Shown: positions 8,410 through 17,221, counted from the first letter of the stretch. The stretch: 64,000 bases of DNA from Ilyomonas sp965199905 (GCA_965199905.1 OZ241366.1:3224001-3288000); one strand, 5' to 3'. Notes: generated from the letters alone by a model not told the origin. A program made the numbers and translations.

Positions 8410-9036
8410 ATGAAACATCACAAACAGCTTTCTTTTATAAACATGGTTTGCATCACATTGTTTGTAACAAGTATTGCTATTAGCTGCCAGGCACAAACAA
8501 AAGAATCACCTAAAGCAACAAAAATGGAGAATACAACAGGCACTACCATTACATTAGGCGGCAATGCCATTCATACGGTAGGCACGTTACCGGCAACAGG
8601 CACTGCGGTTAAAGACTTTACACTAACAGGCGATGACCTGAAAGAAAAAACGCTAAGCGACTTCAAAGGGAAGTATATCATCATGAATATTTTCCCCAGT
8701 GTCAATACCGGCGTGTGTTCCAAATCGGTTAGAAAGTTTAATGAAGACGCCGCAGGTTTAACCAACACCACGGTGCTTTGCATTTCAAAAGACCTGCCGT
8801 TTGCGCAAAAGCAGTTTTGTGGTGCGGAAGGCATAGACCACGTAGTTATGCTCTCCGATTTCAGAACCGATTTTGGACACAGTTTTGGCGTGCAAATAGC
8901 TGACGGACCTATGCGTGGATTATTAAGCCGTGCTGTGATTGTTGTGAATCCCGAAGGAAAAATTGTGTATGAACAACAAGTGCCTGAAATAGGTCAGGAG
9001 CCTGACTACACCGCGGCTATTGCTGCCATTAAATAG
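8410..9036 (+). CDS. tpx: Thiol peroxidase (Tpx), predicted lipoprotein
   Basis: This atypical 2-Cys peroxiredoxin reduces hydroperoxides. The peroxidatic Cys is in SVNTGVCSKSVRKFN (Cys103) and the resolving Cys in QKQFCGAEG (Cys137). Unlike standard Tpx it carries about 45 extra N-terminal residues with a lipoprotein signal (IAISC, Cys26), implying anchoring in the envelope. A second Met at residue 39 (MENTTGTTITLGG) could give a plain soluble Tpx if used as start. A promoter-like TACACTACTTTCG lies upstream. Confidence 0.92.
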   Translation: MKHHKQLSFINMVCITLFVTSIAISCQAQTKESPKATKMENTTGTTITLGGNAIHTVGTLPATGTAVKDFTLTGDDLKEKTLSDFKGKYIIMNIFPSVNTGVCSKSVRKFNEDAAGLTNTTVLCISKDLPFAQKQFCGAEGIDHVVMLSDFRTDFGHSFGVQIADGPMRGLLSRAVIVVNPEGKIVYEQQVPEIGQEPDYTAAIAAIK

Positions 9037-9156
9037 CAGTGCGCAATGAGTGTTTTGCAACAAAAGAGAAAGAAGCAGTCATGCACTTTTTGTAATTTCC
9101 CTTGGTCAGTATTTCAGTGATAACTGATTTATAATAAGAGCAATAAAACTTCATAC

Positions 9157-9193
9157 AAACACAATAGTGAGTAATCATTGTTGTGTTTTTTTA
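9157..9193 (+). terminator. Terminator after tpx
   Basis: A 14-bp stem with two mismatches (AAACACAATAGTGA / TCATTGTTGTGTTT) around GTAA is followed by a T run. The remaining 110 bp before the CLC gene show nothing further. Confidence 0.65.
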
Positions 9194-9304
9194 TACAATG
9201 AATTTTGGTACCAGCGTCCTCGCCCTGATTAATCTTCGTTGCGTCGCATTCCGTTCATCGTCCGTCTATAAATTAAGCATCCCTATGTGTTGTATGCGTA
9301 TTGT

Positions 9305-10618
9305 TTATTCTCCTTTCGTTTTATCATCACCATATAGCTTATGAAACTTCGTTATCGCCACACGCTGCGATGAATAAATGCCCGAATGACCACTGAAATA
9401 ATACGCCGTAAAACAAACCACCGCGTAGTAAATAACATTCTCCGAACCAAACAATTCAATGCCCATAAAAATGCACGCAACAGGTGTGTTGGTAGCACCC
9501 GCAAACACAGCAATAAAACCAAGACCGGCAAATAAATCAACCGGCGCACCGCTATGCATAGCAAGGGCATTACCCAAGGTGGCACCAATAAAAAACAAGG
9601 GTGTTACTTCACCACCTTTAAAAGCCGTACCTAATGTAATAGCCGTCAGTAACAGCTTCCACAGCCAGCTAAAACTGGCAGCGCCGCCAGGCTGAAACGC
9701 ATTCACTATACTAACACCGTTTGGTGTTGGCGTGGTAACTCCTAAACCCAGATAATCGTAGGTGCCAAGAAGGTAACTGATTCCAATAACAAGGACGCCG
9801 CCAACAACCGGAATCAGCCATTTAGATGGCAACCACTCGATGGCTTTACGCTTAATAAAATGAGACAATCCGGCAAAAGAAAAACTCGCTAATCCAAACA
9901 ATACGCCTGCAACAATCACTTTACCCAACAAGGGAATATCGAATGAAATATGTGGCAGAAAAGAAGAAGTGTCATCAGCAAAAAGAATATGGTATTGCGT
10001 ATGATGAATGCCACAGGAAGAACACGTAATATCAGCTATCAACCCAGCCATTAAGCTTGGCAGCAAAGCATCATATTGTATCTTCCCTATTGCTAAAACT
10101 TCCAGCGCAAACACAGCACCTGCCACCGGGGTTCCGAACACCGCACCAAAGCCTGCCGACATACCGCAAATAAGAAGGATACGCTTATCCTCATCATGCA
10201 ACCGAAACCATTGTGCAAACTGTGATGCAATGCTGCCGCCCATTTGTACCGCCGTGCCTTCTCTGCCTGCCGAGCCACCAAACAAATGCGTAACAATTGT
10301 TGTAATAAAAATCAGCGGCGTCATCCGTACAGGTACACCGCCACCCGGCGTATGAATTTCATCTATTATCAGGTTGTTTCCGCGCTCCGCATCTTTACCA
10401 AAAGCATTGTATAACCAACTGATAAATACACCCGCTAACGGCAACAGGTAAATGAGCCACAAATGCTGCCAGCGCGCTTGTGTAGCCACATCCAGAAGCC
10501 ATAAAAATAAAGCCACCAATAAACCAACAGAAACCGAAACCGGGATGATTAAAAGTGTCCAGCGAAGAAGAAGTGCAGCTATAGAAAATTGTTCGAAGTT
10601 GTATTTTGTGTTGCGCAT
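9305..10618 (-). CDS. CLC-type fluoride/proton antiporter (CLC-F)
   Basis: This 437-residue polytopic CLC protein exports fluoride in exchange for protons. The canonical chloride signatures are altered in the way known for the CLC-F clade. The GSGIP region is GGGVPVRM (Met99), GREGP is GREGT (gating Glu120), and GxFxP is GGEVTP (Glu337, Thr339). The rest of the fold is intact (GMSAGFGAVFGTPVAGAVFALE). A fluoride riboswitch lies in the leader of this gene, which independently supports the substrate. The residue assignments to CLC-F rest on family knowledge recalled without alignment. Confidence 0.88.
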   Translation of the reverse strand: MRNTKYNFEQFSIAALLLRWTLLIIPVSVSVGLLVALFLWLLDVATQARWQHLWLIYLLPLAGVFISWLYNAFGKDAERGNNLIIDEIHTPGGGVPVRMTPLIFITTIVTHLFGGSAGREGTAVQMGGSIASQFAQWFRLHDEDKRILLICGMSAGFGAVFGTPVAGAVFALEVLAIGKIQYDALLPSLMAGLIADITCSSCGIHHTQYHILFADDTSSFLPHISFDIPLLGKVIVAGVLFGLASFSFAGLSHFIKRKAIEWLPSKWLIPVVGGVLVIGISYLLGTYDYLGLGVTTPTPNGVSIVNAFQPGGAASFSWLWKLLLTAITLGTAFKGGEVTPLFFIGATLGNALAMHSGAPVDLFAGLGFIAVFAGATNTPVACIFMGIELFGSENVIYYAVVCFTAYYFSGHSGIYSSQRVAITKFHKLYGDDKTKGE

Positions 10619-10619
10619 A

Positions 10620-10659
10620 CTACAAATAGTTTATCTGGTGATTATCTCACTATTCGTAG
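10620..10659 (-). promoter_or_regulatory. Expression-platform hairpin of the fluoride riboswitch
   Basis: Reverse strand CTACGAATAGT pairs with ACTATTTGTAG (11 bp including one G-U). The left arm starts within the last bases of the aptamer (CTAC). The right arm ends one base before the CLC ATG. Aptamer folding and this hairpin therefore compete, and the hairpin would mask the start codon. No T run follows, so control is probably at translation. Confidence 0.6.
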
Positions 10660-10704
10660 GCGCCATCAGCCTTCCGGCGGTTTGGTAGGAAGACACCATT
10701 TCCT
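10655..10704 (-). ncRNA. Fluoride riboswitch (crcB motif)
   Basis: The reverse strand reads GGAA-ATGGTGTC-TTCC, then ACC, then AAACCGCC-GGAA-GGC, and finally TGATGGCGCCTACG. This is the crcB/fluoride aptamer layout: P1 with an 8-nt loop, the conserved AACCGCC, and the invariant GGCTGATGGCNCCTAC. The P1 loop bases GGTGT can pair with GCGCC to form the defining pseudoknot. It lies 37 nt upstream of the CLC-F start codon. Confidence 0.93.
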
Positions 10705-10798
10705 TTGCGGTAAAGGTAAGCCTGTGGCTTTAGCCAGCGTTCAGTTTGCAAAAAATATTATGGGCATTGAGCAAAAGATTGTTCGAAATAAAAGACAG

Positions 10799-10896
10799 TT
10801 TTATGTTACCGCAGTTTATCGCTTTTCCCATCGACCCTTGATCCGCCGCGGCGGGTCAAGCTTCCGAACAATGTATGGGCTTTTATTAAAGCGAAT
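10799..10896 (-). repeat. Dispersed repeat family, copy A
   Basis: Read on the reverse strand it runs ATTCGCTTTAATAAAAGCCC ... GTTCGG ... CCGCCGCGGCGGATCAAG ... TCGATGGGAAAAGCGATAAAC ... GGTAACATAAAA. It aligns with copies B to E over almost its whole length. It lies between the fluoride riboswitch and the end of xylB. Confidence 0.75.
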
Positions 10897-10913
10897 TAAA
10901 TGTTTACAAAGCC

Positions 10914-12398
10914 TTATACAGGTTGCATTTGCTTTTCCAATAAAGCCTTCCATTCTTCATATAAATCCTCATACAATTCTGGCTGTGAAGGCTGTATTAC
11001 ATTCAAGATTTCGCGACTTTTAAAAGCTTCCGGCGGGCTTGCAAAAAAGCCGATGCCAATACCTGCGCCTAATGCCGCACCCACACTGCCATGGCTGTTA
11101 TACAACTCTATCGGCGTGTTAGTTGCATTTACAAATGCCTCACAAAAAACATCACTTAAAAACATATTGGCTTTCCCTGCGCGAATGATGTTTGGCTTCA
11201 TTCCGTTGCTTCGCATAATATCCAATCCATACCGAAACGCAAACGCAATACCTTCCTGCGCTGCCCGGTAAATATGCGCAGGTGTATGCTTGTTGAAATC
11301 AATATTGTGCATGTGTGCGCCAACTACTTTATTGCTCAGTATACGTTCCGCGCCATTACCAAAAGGAAGTATGAATAAACCTTCACTTCCTGGCTTTATA
11401 GTCGCTGCCATTTCATTGATCTGAGGATAAGAAATGAGATTGCCGGTAATATTTTTTGTCCACTTGTTTAAGATGCCCGTACCGTTGATGCAAAGCAACA
11501 CACCAACCCTTGTATTGGCACTCGTATGTGTAACATGTGCAAAGCTGTTTACGCGCGATTGCGGATCGTAAGTCAGTTCATCACTCACGCCATAAATAAC
11601 ACCTGAAGTACCTGCTGTTGCTGCTACTTCACCCGGCTCCAGCACGTTTAAAGACAATGCATTATTTGGCTGATCGCCGGCTTTATAACTAACAGGAATG
11701 CCGCTTTTCAATGAAAGCTCATCAGCAATTCCGGAAGATAATTTTCCATGCTCTGCAAACACATTTTTTACTTCGGGAATGAGGTGTGTATCAAAGCCGA
11801 AAGCCGATAAAATATCTTTACCAATTTCGTTTTTAGTGAAGTTCCATAAGATGCCTTCCGATAACGCCGAAGGCGTTGTAGTAATCGTTCCTGTTAATCG
11901 TTGTGCAATAAAATCGCCGGGCAGCATTATCTTATCAATCTGCTTATAAATATGCGGCTCATTTTCCTTAACCCAGGCAAGCTTGGCAGCCGTAAAATTG
12001 CCGGGCGAATTGAGATAATTTTTAAGACAAACATCTTCACCAATGGCAGCAAAAGCTTTATCACCGTAAGGCACCGCACGACTATCGCACCAGATAATGC
12101 TGTTGCGAAGTACAACACCATTTTTGTTCAGCAACACCAATCCATGCATTTGATAAGAGATGCCGATTGCACCAATATCTTCCTTGTTATATCGACCAGA
12201 AGCATTCACTTTTTTGATGGCAGCTTTCACATCTTCCCACCATTGCTCCGGCGATTGTTCTGCCCAGCCGGATTGCAACGAAATGATGTCCCGTTCCGTG
12301 TCAGGATATTGTGAAGAAACAATGGTTTGTTGTGTAGTACCATCTACCACAGATACTTTAATAGATGAAGTGCCAACGTCAATGCCCAGAAGTAACAT
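10914..12398 (-). CDS. xylB: Xylulokinase
   Basis: This FGGY-family sugar kinase (494 aa) phosphorylates D-xylulose to xylulose 5-phosphate. The N-terminal phosphate loop is GIDVGTSSIKVSVVD. The substrate region MHGLVLLNKNG and SIIWCDSRA carries the expected Asp, and the ATP-site segment GTSGVIYG is present. It lies 111 bp downstream of xylA on the same strand, giving an isomerase-kinase pathway for xylose. Other FGGY substrates are possible, but the xylA neighbour decides the call. Confidence 0.93.
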   Translation of the reverse strand: MLLLGIDVGTSSIKVSVVDGTTQQTIVSSQYPDTERDIISLQSGWAEQSPEQWWEDVKAAIKKVNASGRYNKEDIGAIGISYQMHGLVLLNKNGVVLRNSIIWCDSRAVPYGDKAFAAIGEDVCLKNYLNSPGNFTAAKLAWVKENEPHIYKQIDKIMLPGDFIAQRLTGTITTTPSALSEGILWNFTKNEIGKDILSAFGFDTHLIPEVKNVFAEHGKLSSGIADELSLKSGIPVSYKAGDQPNNALSLNVLEPGEVAATAGTSGVIYGVSDELTYDPQSRVNSFAHVTHTSANTRVGVLLCINGTGILNKWTKNITGNLISYPQINEMAATIKPGSEGLFILPFGNGAERILSNKVVGAHMHNIDFNKHTPAHIYRAAQEGIAFAFRYGLDIMRSNGMKPNIIRAGKANMFLSDVFCEAFVNATNTPIELYNSHGSVGAALGAGIGIGFFASPPEAFKSREILNVIQPSQPELYEDLYEEWKALLEKQMQPV

Positions 12399-12509
12399 GA
12401 TGAATTGAATATTTAATAAGTAAAATTGAATAGTATTAAAAGCGGTGATTGATTACTTACACGCTGTGCTTTATTTATATTCAACCTTACTTGTTTTCAG
12501 GCACAAATA

Positions 12510-13838
12510 TTATATAAAGCGGTTAATGATATTTTCCAAATACTCTTGCTTACCGCTTAGTGTTTTTGGTTCACCTTGTTCAATAGCGTAATCGCGTAAA
12601 TTTTCCAGAGATAATTTTCCCTGTTCAAATTCTTTTCCCTTGCCGCTATCATAAGATGAATAACGTTGCTGGCGAAAGGTTTTATAATCAGATTTAGTAA
12701 GAATAGCATCTGCTGTTATAAGCGCTCTCGCAAACGTATCCATACCACCGATATGCGCATAGAATAAGTCTTTCGGATCCGTAGAGCTTCTGCGGATTTT
12801 TGCATCGAAATTGATACCGCCGCCTTGCAGTCCGCCGGCTTCCAGAAAGATAAGCATGGCTTCTGTAAGTTCATTTATATTGTTGGGAAACTGGTCTGTA
12901 TCCCAACCATTTTGATAATCACCACGATTGGCATCTAACGAACCTAACACGCCGGCATCAGCCGATACCTGCAATTCATGTTGAAACGTATGCCCGGCAA
13001 GGGTAGCATGGTTCACTTCAATATTGATTTTAAAATCACCTGATAAATCATGCTGACGCAGGAAACCAATCACCGTTTCACAGTCATAATCATACTGGTG
13101 TTTAGTGGGTTCCATTGGCTTTGGTTCAATCAAAAAAGTTCCTTTAAAACCATTCTTTCTTGCATAGTCTTTTGCCGTGTGAAGGAAGCGCGCAAAGTGC
13201 TCTTTTTCACGCTTCATATCAGTGTTTAAAAGCGTCATATAGCCTTCGCGCCCGCCCCAGAATACATAGCCTTCACCACCGAGTTCTATTGTGGCATCAA
13301 TGGCAGCTTTTACCTGTGCGGCAGCGTGACTCAGCACATGGAAATCAGGGTTGGTAGAAGCGCCATTCATATAGCGTGGATTAGAGAATACATTTGCCGT
13401 TCCCCACAGCAATTTTACACCACTTTCCTGTTGCTTTTGCTTGGCATAGGCAACCATAGCTTGCAGCCGGCGTTCATTATCTTTTACATCACTTGTATAG
13501 TCCACCACATCTACATCGTGAAAGCAATAAAAAGGAATATTCATCTTGGTAATGAATTCGAAAGCCGCATCCATTTTGTCTTTGGCTCTTTCTACCGCAT
13601 CTGCTTTTTTATTCCACTCAAAAATGTGCGTGCCGGGACCAAAAGGATCTGAGCCATCGTTAACAAACGAATGCCAGTAAGCGCAGGCAAAACGGAAATG
13701 TTCTTTCAATGTTTTACCTGCCACCACTTTGCTCTCATCGTACCAGCGAAAAGCAAGCGGGTTGTCGCTTTCAAGCCCTTCATATTTTACTTGTGAAATG
13801 CCTTTGAAATATTCGTTGTCGCCTAATAAAACATTCAT
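12510..13838 (-). CDS. xylA: Xylose isomerase
   Basis: This class II xylose isomerase (442 aa) interconverts D-xylose and D-xylulose with two divalent metals. The signatures VFWGGREGYMTLLNTD, FLIEPKPMEPTKHQYD and NIEVNHATLAGHTFQHE hold the metal ligands, and HSFVNDGSDPFGPGT the catalytic His region. ATG at 13838 gives the standard N-terminus. It is first in the xylA-xylB unit. No XylR-type regulator or transporter is adjacent; a candidate sugar:proton symporter lies 36 kb away at 49505. Confidence 0.95.
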   Translation of the reverse strand: MNVLLGDNEYFKGISQVKYEGLESDNPLAFRWYDESKVVAGKTLKEHFRFACAYWHSFVNDGSDPFGPGTHIFEWNKKADAVERAKDKMDAAFEFITKMNIPFYCFHDVDVVDYTSDVKDNERRLQAMVAYAKQKQQESGVKLLWGTANVFSNPRYMNGASTNPDFHVLSHAAAQVKAAIDATIELGGEGYVFWGGREGYMTLLNTDMKREKEHFARFLHTAKDYARKNGFKGTFLIEPKPMEPTKHQYDYDCETVIGFLRQHDLSGDFKINIEVNHATLAGHTFQHELQVSADAGVLGSLDANRGDYQNGWDTDQFPNNINELTEAMLIFLEAGGLQGGGINFDAKIRRSSTDPKDLFYAHIGGMDTFARALITADAILTKSDYKTFRQQRYSSYDSGKGKEFEQGKLSLENLRDYAIEQGEPKTLSGKQEYLENIINRFI

Positions 13839-13937
13839 GGATAGTATTATTTATTTGTGTGAGGAAGATATTTTCTACGACAAAAGCAACTGCAATCTTT
13901 TTATTTTATGATCCGCAAGATTCAACGGAACAGCAAT

Positions 13938-14256
13938 GCTAAGAAAAATTTTGCCGCTATATTCCGGAAAGTACAATTGAGGTATTGCCGGATGAATGTA
14001 TGAACCGGATGAACAAAGTGATTTTGCACCGCCAGTTCGGCATCTCGGTCGGCAAATTTGCGGGAAGAAAAGAAGGAAAATGTAGAATTAAAGATGAACG
14101 CAATGGCATTTTCGCTTTTGTAATTGACGGGCAGATGGAAGTGCAATACAGGCTGCTTATGCCTCGCGATGGGCTAAGCTGTGGGAACAGGAAGAAATAG
14201 AGTGTGAGGCGCTAACATCCAGTGCGATTCTTTTAATGGTTGAGGTGCGTGTATAA
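13938..14256 (+). pseudogene. Pirin-family gene remnant (N-terminus lost, frameshifted)
   Basis: The C-terminal half of a pirin-like cupin can be read here. One frame gives a segment ending FAFVIDGQMEVQYRLLMPRD. A frame change near 14178 restores LWEQEEIECEALTSSAILL and MVEVRV before the TAA at 14254-14256. In intact pirins the two segments are continuous (DGLxLWxxExIE). Upstream of about 13938 there is a stop and no trace of the N-terminal cupin domain. The gene is therefore both truncated and frameshifted. A hairpin terminator follows. Confidence 0.75.
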
Positions 14257-14278
14257 AAGAGTTATGTTTTGTTTTGGT

Positions 14279-14310
14279 AAAATGGTGTTCCTTGCGGGCA
14301 CCATTTTTTT
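14279..14310 (+). terminator. Terminator after the pirin remnant
   Basis: Stem AAAATGGTG / CACCATTTT around an 11-nt loop, followed by T's. It ends just before the next gene's start codon. Confidence 0.65.
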
Positions 14311-14312
14311 GT

Positions 14313-14822
14313 ATGGAAAACCGAAACGCCCGTTATTTTATACAGCATCTGAACCTGCAGCCACATCCTGAAGGTGGATGGTATAAAGAAACATACCGGG
14401 CAACAGAAACCATTGTTGCGATTGCTTTACCGGAGCGTTTTTCGGGCGGCAGCAGGCATTTTTCCACCGCCATTTATTATTTGCTGGAGAAAGGAAGTTT
14501 TTCTGCCTTTCATCGCATTAAAAGCGATGAATGCTGGCATTGGTATGCAGGCGATACCCTTTACATCCACGTACTTGAGCCGGATGGAAACTATTATCGG
14601 ATATCACTTGGAAATGCAATTGAAAAAGGAGAACAATTTCAATTTGTAGTGCCGGCAATGTGCTGGTTCTCTGCTGAACTCGCATCAGGAAGCGATTTTG
14701 TATTAACCGGCTGCACTGTATCGCCTGGTTTTAACTTCTTTGACTTTACAATGGCTGATAAACAAGATTTACTTGAAACATTTCCAGCATATAAAAATAT
14801 AATTGCCCGCCTTAGCCGATAA
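14313..14822 (+). CDS. DUF985 cupin protein
   Basis: This 169-residue single-domain cupin of the DUF985 (Cupin_5) family has the signature LQPHPEGGWYKETYR near the N-terminus, then IYYLLEKGSFSAFHRIKSDE and WHWYAGDTL. His and Glu residues are placed as in cupin metal sites. The C-terminal signature is CTVSPGFNFFDFTMA. Biochemical function is unknown for most members; some are sugar epimerase-like. ATG at 14313 immediately follows a terminator, so its own promoter must lie within or before the pirin remnant. Confidence 0.85.
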   Translation: MENRNARYFIQHLNLQPHPEGGWYKETYRATETIVAIALPERFSGGSRHFSTAIYYLLEKGSFSAFHRIKSDECWHWYAGDTLYIHVLEPDGNYYRISLGNAIEKGEQFQFVVPAMCWFSAELASGSDFVLTGCTVSPGFNFFDFTMADKQDLLETFPAYKNIIARLSR

Positions 14823-15158
14823 GTAAACAAAAATCGGGTTTATTTTCTACAAAATATTGACGTTGCGATGCCATACCAGAAATTACAGGTATTCAGCACG
14901 AATGAAAAACGTATTTTATCAATAAATATGTGGGAAAAAGTAAAAAATATTCTACACAAAACTTGGCTGGAAAGAAAATTCGTATATTTTCGCACCAGAA
15001 AATGAGGATTTCACCGTTTTTTTCATTTTTTTACGCAATCGCACCGAGGGGCTGCAACCGAACTGATACTGACTTATCTGCCAATCGCCACAAATCCGGT
15101 TTTAGCTGCCATAACTATCAACCATTACTGTAACTGATACCAAAATTATTTCTCCACT
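14823..15158. other. Intergenic region without a recognisable gene
   Basis: The first part is A+T rich, including a TATATTTTCG promoter-like box near 14982-14991. A 67-codon frame (14930-15133) crosses the region but shows no family features. I see nothing else until the hairpin at 15159. Confidence 0.5.
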
Positions 15159-15203
15159 AAGAGTTGTGGTCTTACTATGCCTTCTTGTAAGAACACAACT
15201 CTT
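15159..15203. repeat. Long inverted repeat (hairpin) downstream of ruvB
   Basis: AAGAGTTGTGGTCTTAC pairs with GTAAGAACACAACTCTT (17 bp, one mismatch) around an 11-nt loop. It lies 30 bp past the ruvB stop but lacks a T run in either direction, so it may protect the mRNA 3' end rather than terminate. Confidence 0.65.
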
Positions 15204-15233
15204 AATTATTTCAGCCAATATTATTTCTTCTGA

Positions 15234-16277
15234 TCAGGCTCCAAACAGGTTTGACTGTCCGTTTCCTTTATTTGTGTAGCCTTCTTTTTTCAGGTGCGCA
15301 TACGCCTTATAAGTGGCTTCGCGGCCGCGTGGTGTGCGCTGCATAAACCCTTCCTGAATGAGGAACGGCTCGTACACTTCTTCCAATGTACCAGGTTCTT
15401 CACCAACGGCGGTAGCAATGGTGGTAATGCCAACAGGACCACCTTTAAACTTTTCAATAATGGTAGTAAGAATGCGGTTGTCCATTTCATCCAGTCCATA
15501 TTCATCCACGCTTAGTGCACGCAGTGCATGTTGGGTAATGCCAACATCAATCTGACCATCATTTAGCACCTGGGCAAAATCGCGCACGCGGCGCAATAAG
15601 CCATTTGCGATACGCGGCGTACCACGACTGCGCCCGGCAATTTCCATGGCGGCATCAGAAGTGATTTGCGTTCCTAAAATACCGGCGCTGCGAACGACAA
15701 TTTTTTGCAGCACATCAGCCGTATAATACTGAAGCCTCGACTTTATACCGAAACGCGACAGCAAGGGCGCTGTAAGCAATCCGCTACGGGTAGTGGCGCC
15801 TATCAATGTGAATGGTGGCAGGTTTAGTTGAATGCTGCGCGCATTGGGACCACTATCAATCATAATATCAATGCGGAAATCTTCCATAGCCGCATATAGA
15901 TATTCTTCTACCACGGTGCTCAGCCGATGAATTTCATCTATAAAAAGTACATCATTTTTTTCGAGATTAGTGAGAAGCCCGGCAAGGTCGCCTGGTTTTT
16001 CAATCACCGGACCTGAGGTTTCTTTAATGTTCACGCCCAACTCATTCGCTACAATGCGACTTAATGTTGTTTTACCCAAACCAGGAGGACCATGAAACAA
16101 AACATGGTCGAGCGCATCACCACGCAGCTTCGCGGCTTTTATAAAAATGCGCAAATTTTCAATCAGGGTAGGCTGACCGGAAAAATCATCGATTTCCGTT
16201 GGGCGGATGGTATTTTCAAACTCTTTTTCAGCGGGAGTAAGAGTCGTTTTTTCTATTTGTAAATTGGGATTTGCCAT
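15234..16277 (-). CDS. ruvB: Holliday junction branch-migration helicase RuvB
   Basis: This AAA+ motor drives RuvA-dependent branch migration at Holliday junctions. Walker A is GPPGLGKTT, Walker B LFIDEIHRLS, sensor 1 IGATTRSGLL, and the C-terminal winged helix has GPVGITTIATAVGEEPGTLEEVYEPFLI. The ATG at 16277 (MANPNLQ) gives the usual 347 aa; the frame continues upstream as a hydrophobic stretch that is not part of RuvB. It is monocistronic here; ruvA and ruvC are not adjacent. Confidence 0.97.
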   Translation of the reverse strand: MANPNLQIEKTTLTPAEKEFENTIRPTEIDDFSGQPTLIENLRIFIKAAKLRGDALDHVLFHGPPGLGKTTLSRIVANELGVNIKETSGPVIEKPGDLAGLLTNLEKNDVLFIDEIHRLSTVVEEYLYAAMEDFRIDIMIDSGPNARSIQLNLPPFTLIGATTRSGLLTAPLLSRFGIKSRLQYYTADVLQKIVVRSAGILGTQITSDAAMEIAGRSRGTPRIANGLLRRVRDFAQVLNDGQIDVGITQHALRALSVDEYGLDEMDNRILTTIIEKFKGGPVGITTIATAVGEEPGTLEEVYEPFLIQEGFMQRTPRGREATYKAYAHLKKEGYTNKGNGQSNLFGA

Positions 16278-16405
16278 AGCTGTACGAATCAGTAAAATTA
16301 CTAAAAGGAGTAGTGGAAAAGAAAGCGGCAAATGATTTTATGAAATCATTCTGCCCGGAATTTTCAATAGTAATTATGTAATCGGTCAGGCAACAGAAAG
16401 AATAA

Positions 16406-17062
16406 TTATTTCAATAAATACGGTGCTATCGCCGTCTTCCATATCGCATAACCTTCAGGCTTCATGTGCAGGTTATCTTCTTTATACAATTCGGAGCGCA
16501 TGTGCCCGTTAGCATCAAGCATAGGATGAAAGACATCAATAAAAGCAGCCTTTTTTTCTTTCGAAAGATATTGTTCAACAAGTGCATTGGCAACAATCAT
16601 TTTGGGTAATAAGTTCTCACGGCTGGGGCTGGGCTTGATGGATACGAAAGCAACATTTACATTTCTGCCAAGGTTCTTCCTGATTTCCTGGTATAAAGTT
16701 TTAAAGCGGTCAAATACATCTTTGCCCGATAAGGAAGTGTCGGCGGCAAGATCATTATCGCCGCAATAAATAACGATTTGCTTCGGTTTGTAAGGATAAA
16801 TAATATCGGGTGCGAAACGGATAACATCAGGAAGCTGGCTGCCGCCAAAACCGCGGTTGATGATGGGATAACCGGGAAAATAGCTTTGTACATCGCTCCA
16901 CATGCGGAAAGAGGAACTGCCGATAAACAAAATGGCATTTTTTACCGGCTGATGAACACTATCTTCCTTTTTAAAAGCATCGATCTCGTTTTGGAATGGT
17001 GCAGTTTGCGCATAACCTGCTAATGCAGAAACCAGGAACGTAACGAAGAGAAATATTTTCAT
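16406..17062 (-). CDS. Exported SGNH-family hydrolase
   Basis: This 218-residue GDSL/SGNH esterase has a cleavable signal peptide (MKIFLFVTFLVSALAGYAQ). Block I is LFIGSSSFRMW with the nucleophile Ser, block II INRGFGGS, block III YCGDND with the Asn, and block V DNLHMKPEGY with the Asp/His pair. Such periplasmic or secreted enzymes in Bacteroidota commonly remove acetyl or acyl groups from sugars. The substrate is unknown. It lies alone, with a long gap to the next upstream gene. Confidence 0.88.
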   Translation of the reverse strand: MKIFLFVTFLVSALAGYAQTAPFQNEIDAFKKEDSVHQPVKNAILFIGSSSFRMWSDVQSYFPGYPIINRGFGGSQLPDVIRFAPDIIYPYKPKQIVIYCGDNDLAADTSLSGKDVFDRFKTLYQEIRKNLGRNVNVAFVSIKPSPSRENLLPKMIVANALVEQYLSKEKKAAFIDVFHPMLDANGHMRSELYKEDNLHMKPEGYAIWKTAIAPYLLK

Positions 17063-17165
17063 GAAGGAAAGGTAAGAGGAAATGCCGGATGATATTCGAT
17101 TTGAGTGGCATGATTTAAAATGATAATTCGCCGAAACAAGCCAGCCATTAATGGCTTACAAATAA

Positions 17166-17197
17166 AAAATCCTGCTGCGCGAGGCAGACAGGATTCA
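17166..17197 (-). terminator. Terminator of the small exported protein gene
   Basis: On the reverse strand AATCCTG and CAGGATT enclose an inner CTGC/GCAG stem, followed by TTTTTATT. It lies 25 bp past the stop of the gene at 17222. Confidence 0.75.
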
Positions 17198-17221
17198 TCA
17201 CTTACACAATCTAAAATTTAA

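Noticed and set aside
9205..9290. A sixth copy of the dispersed repeat family near 9205-9290
   Set aside because: Only short pieces (TTTTGGTACCAGCGTC, CATCGTCCGTCT) resemble the family; the order and spacing do not hold.
14930..15133. 67-codon frame between the cupin and ruvB genes
   Set aside because: No family features, poor start context and composition like the surrounding non-coding DNA.
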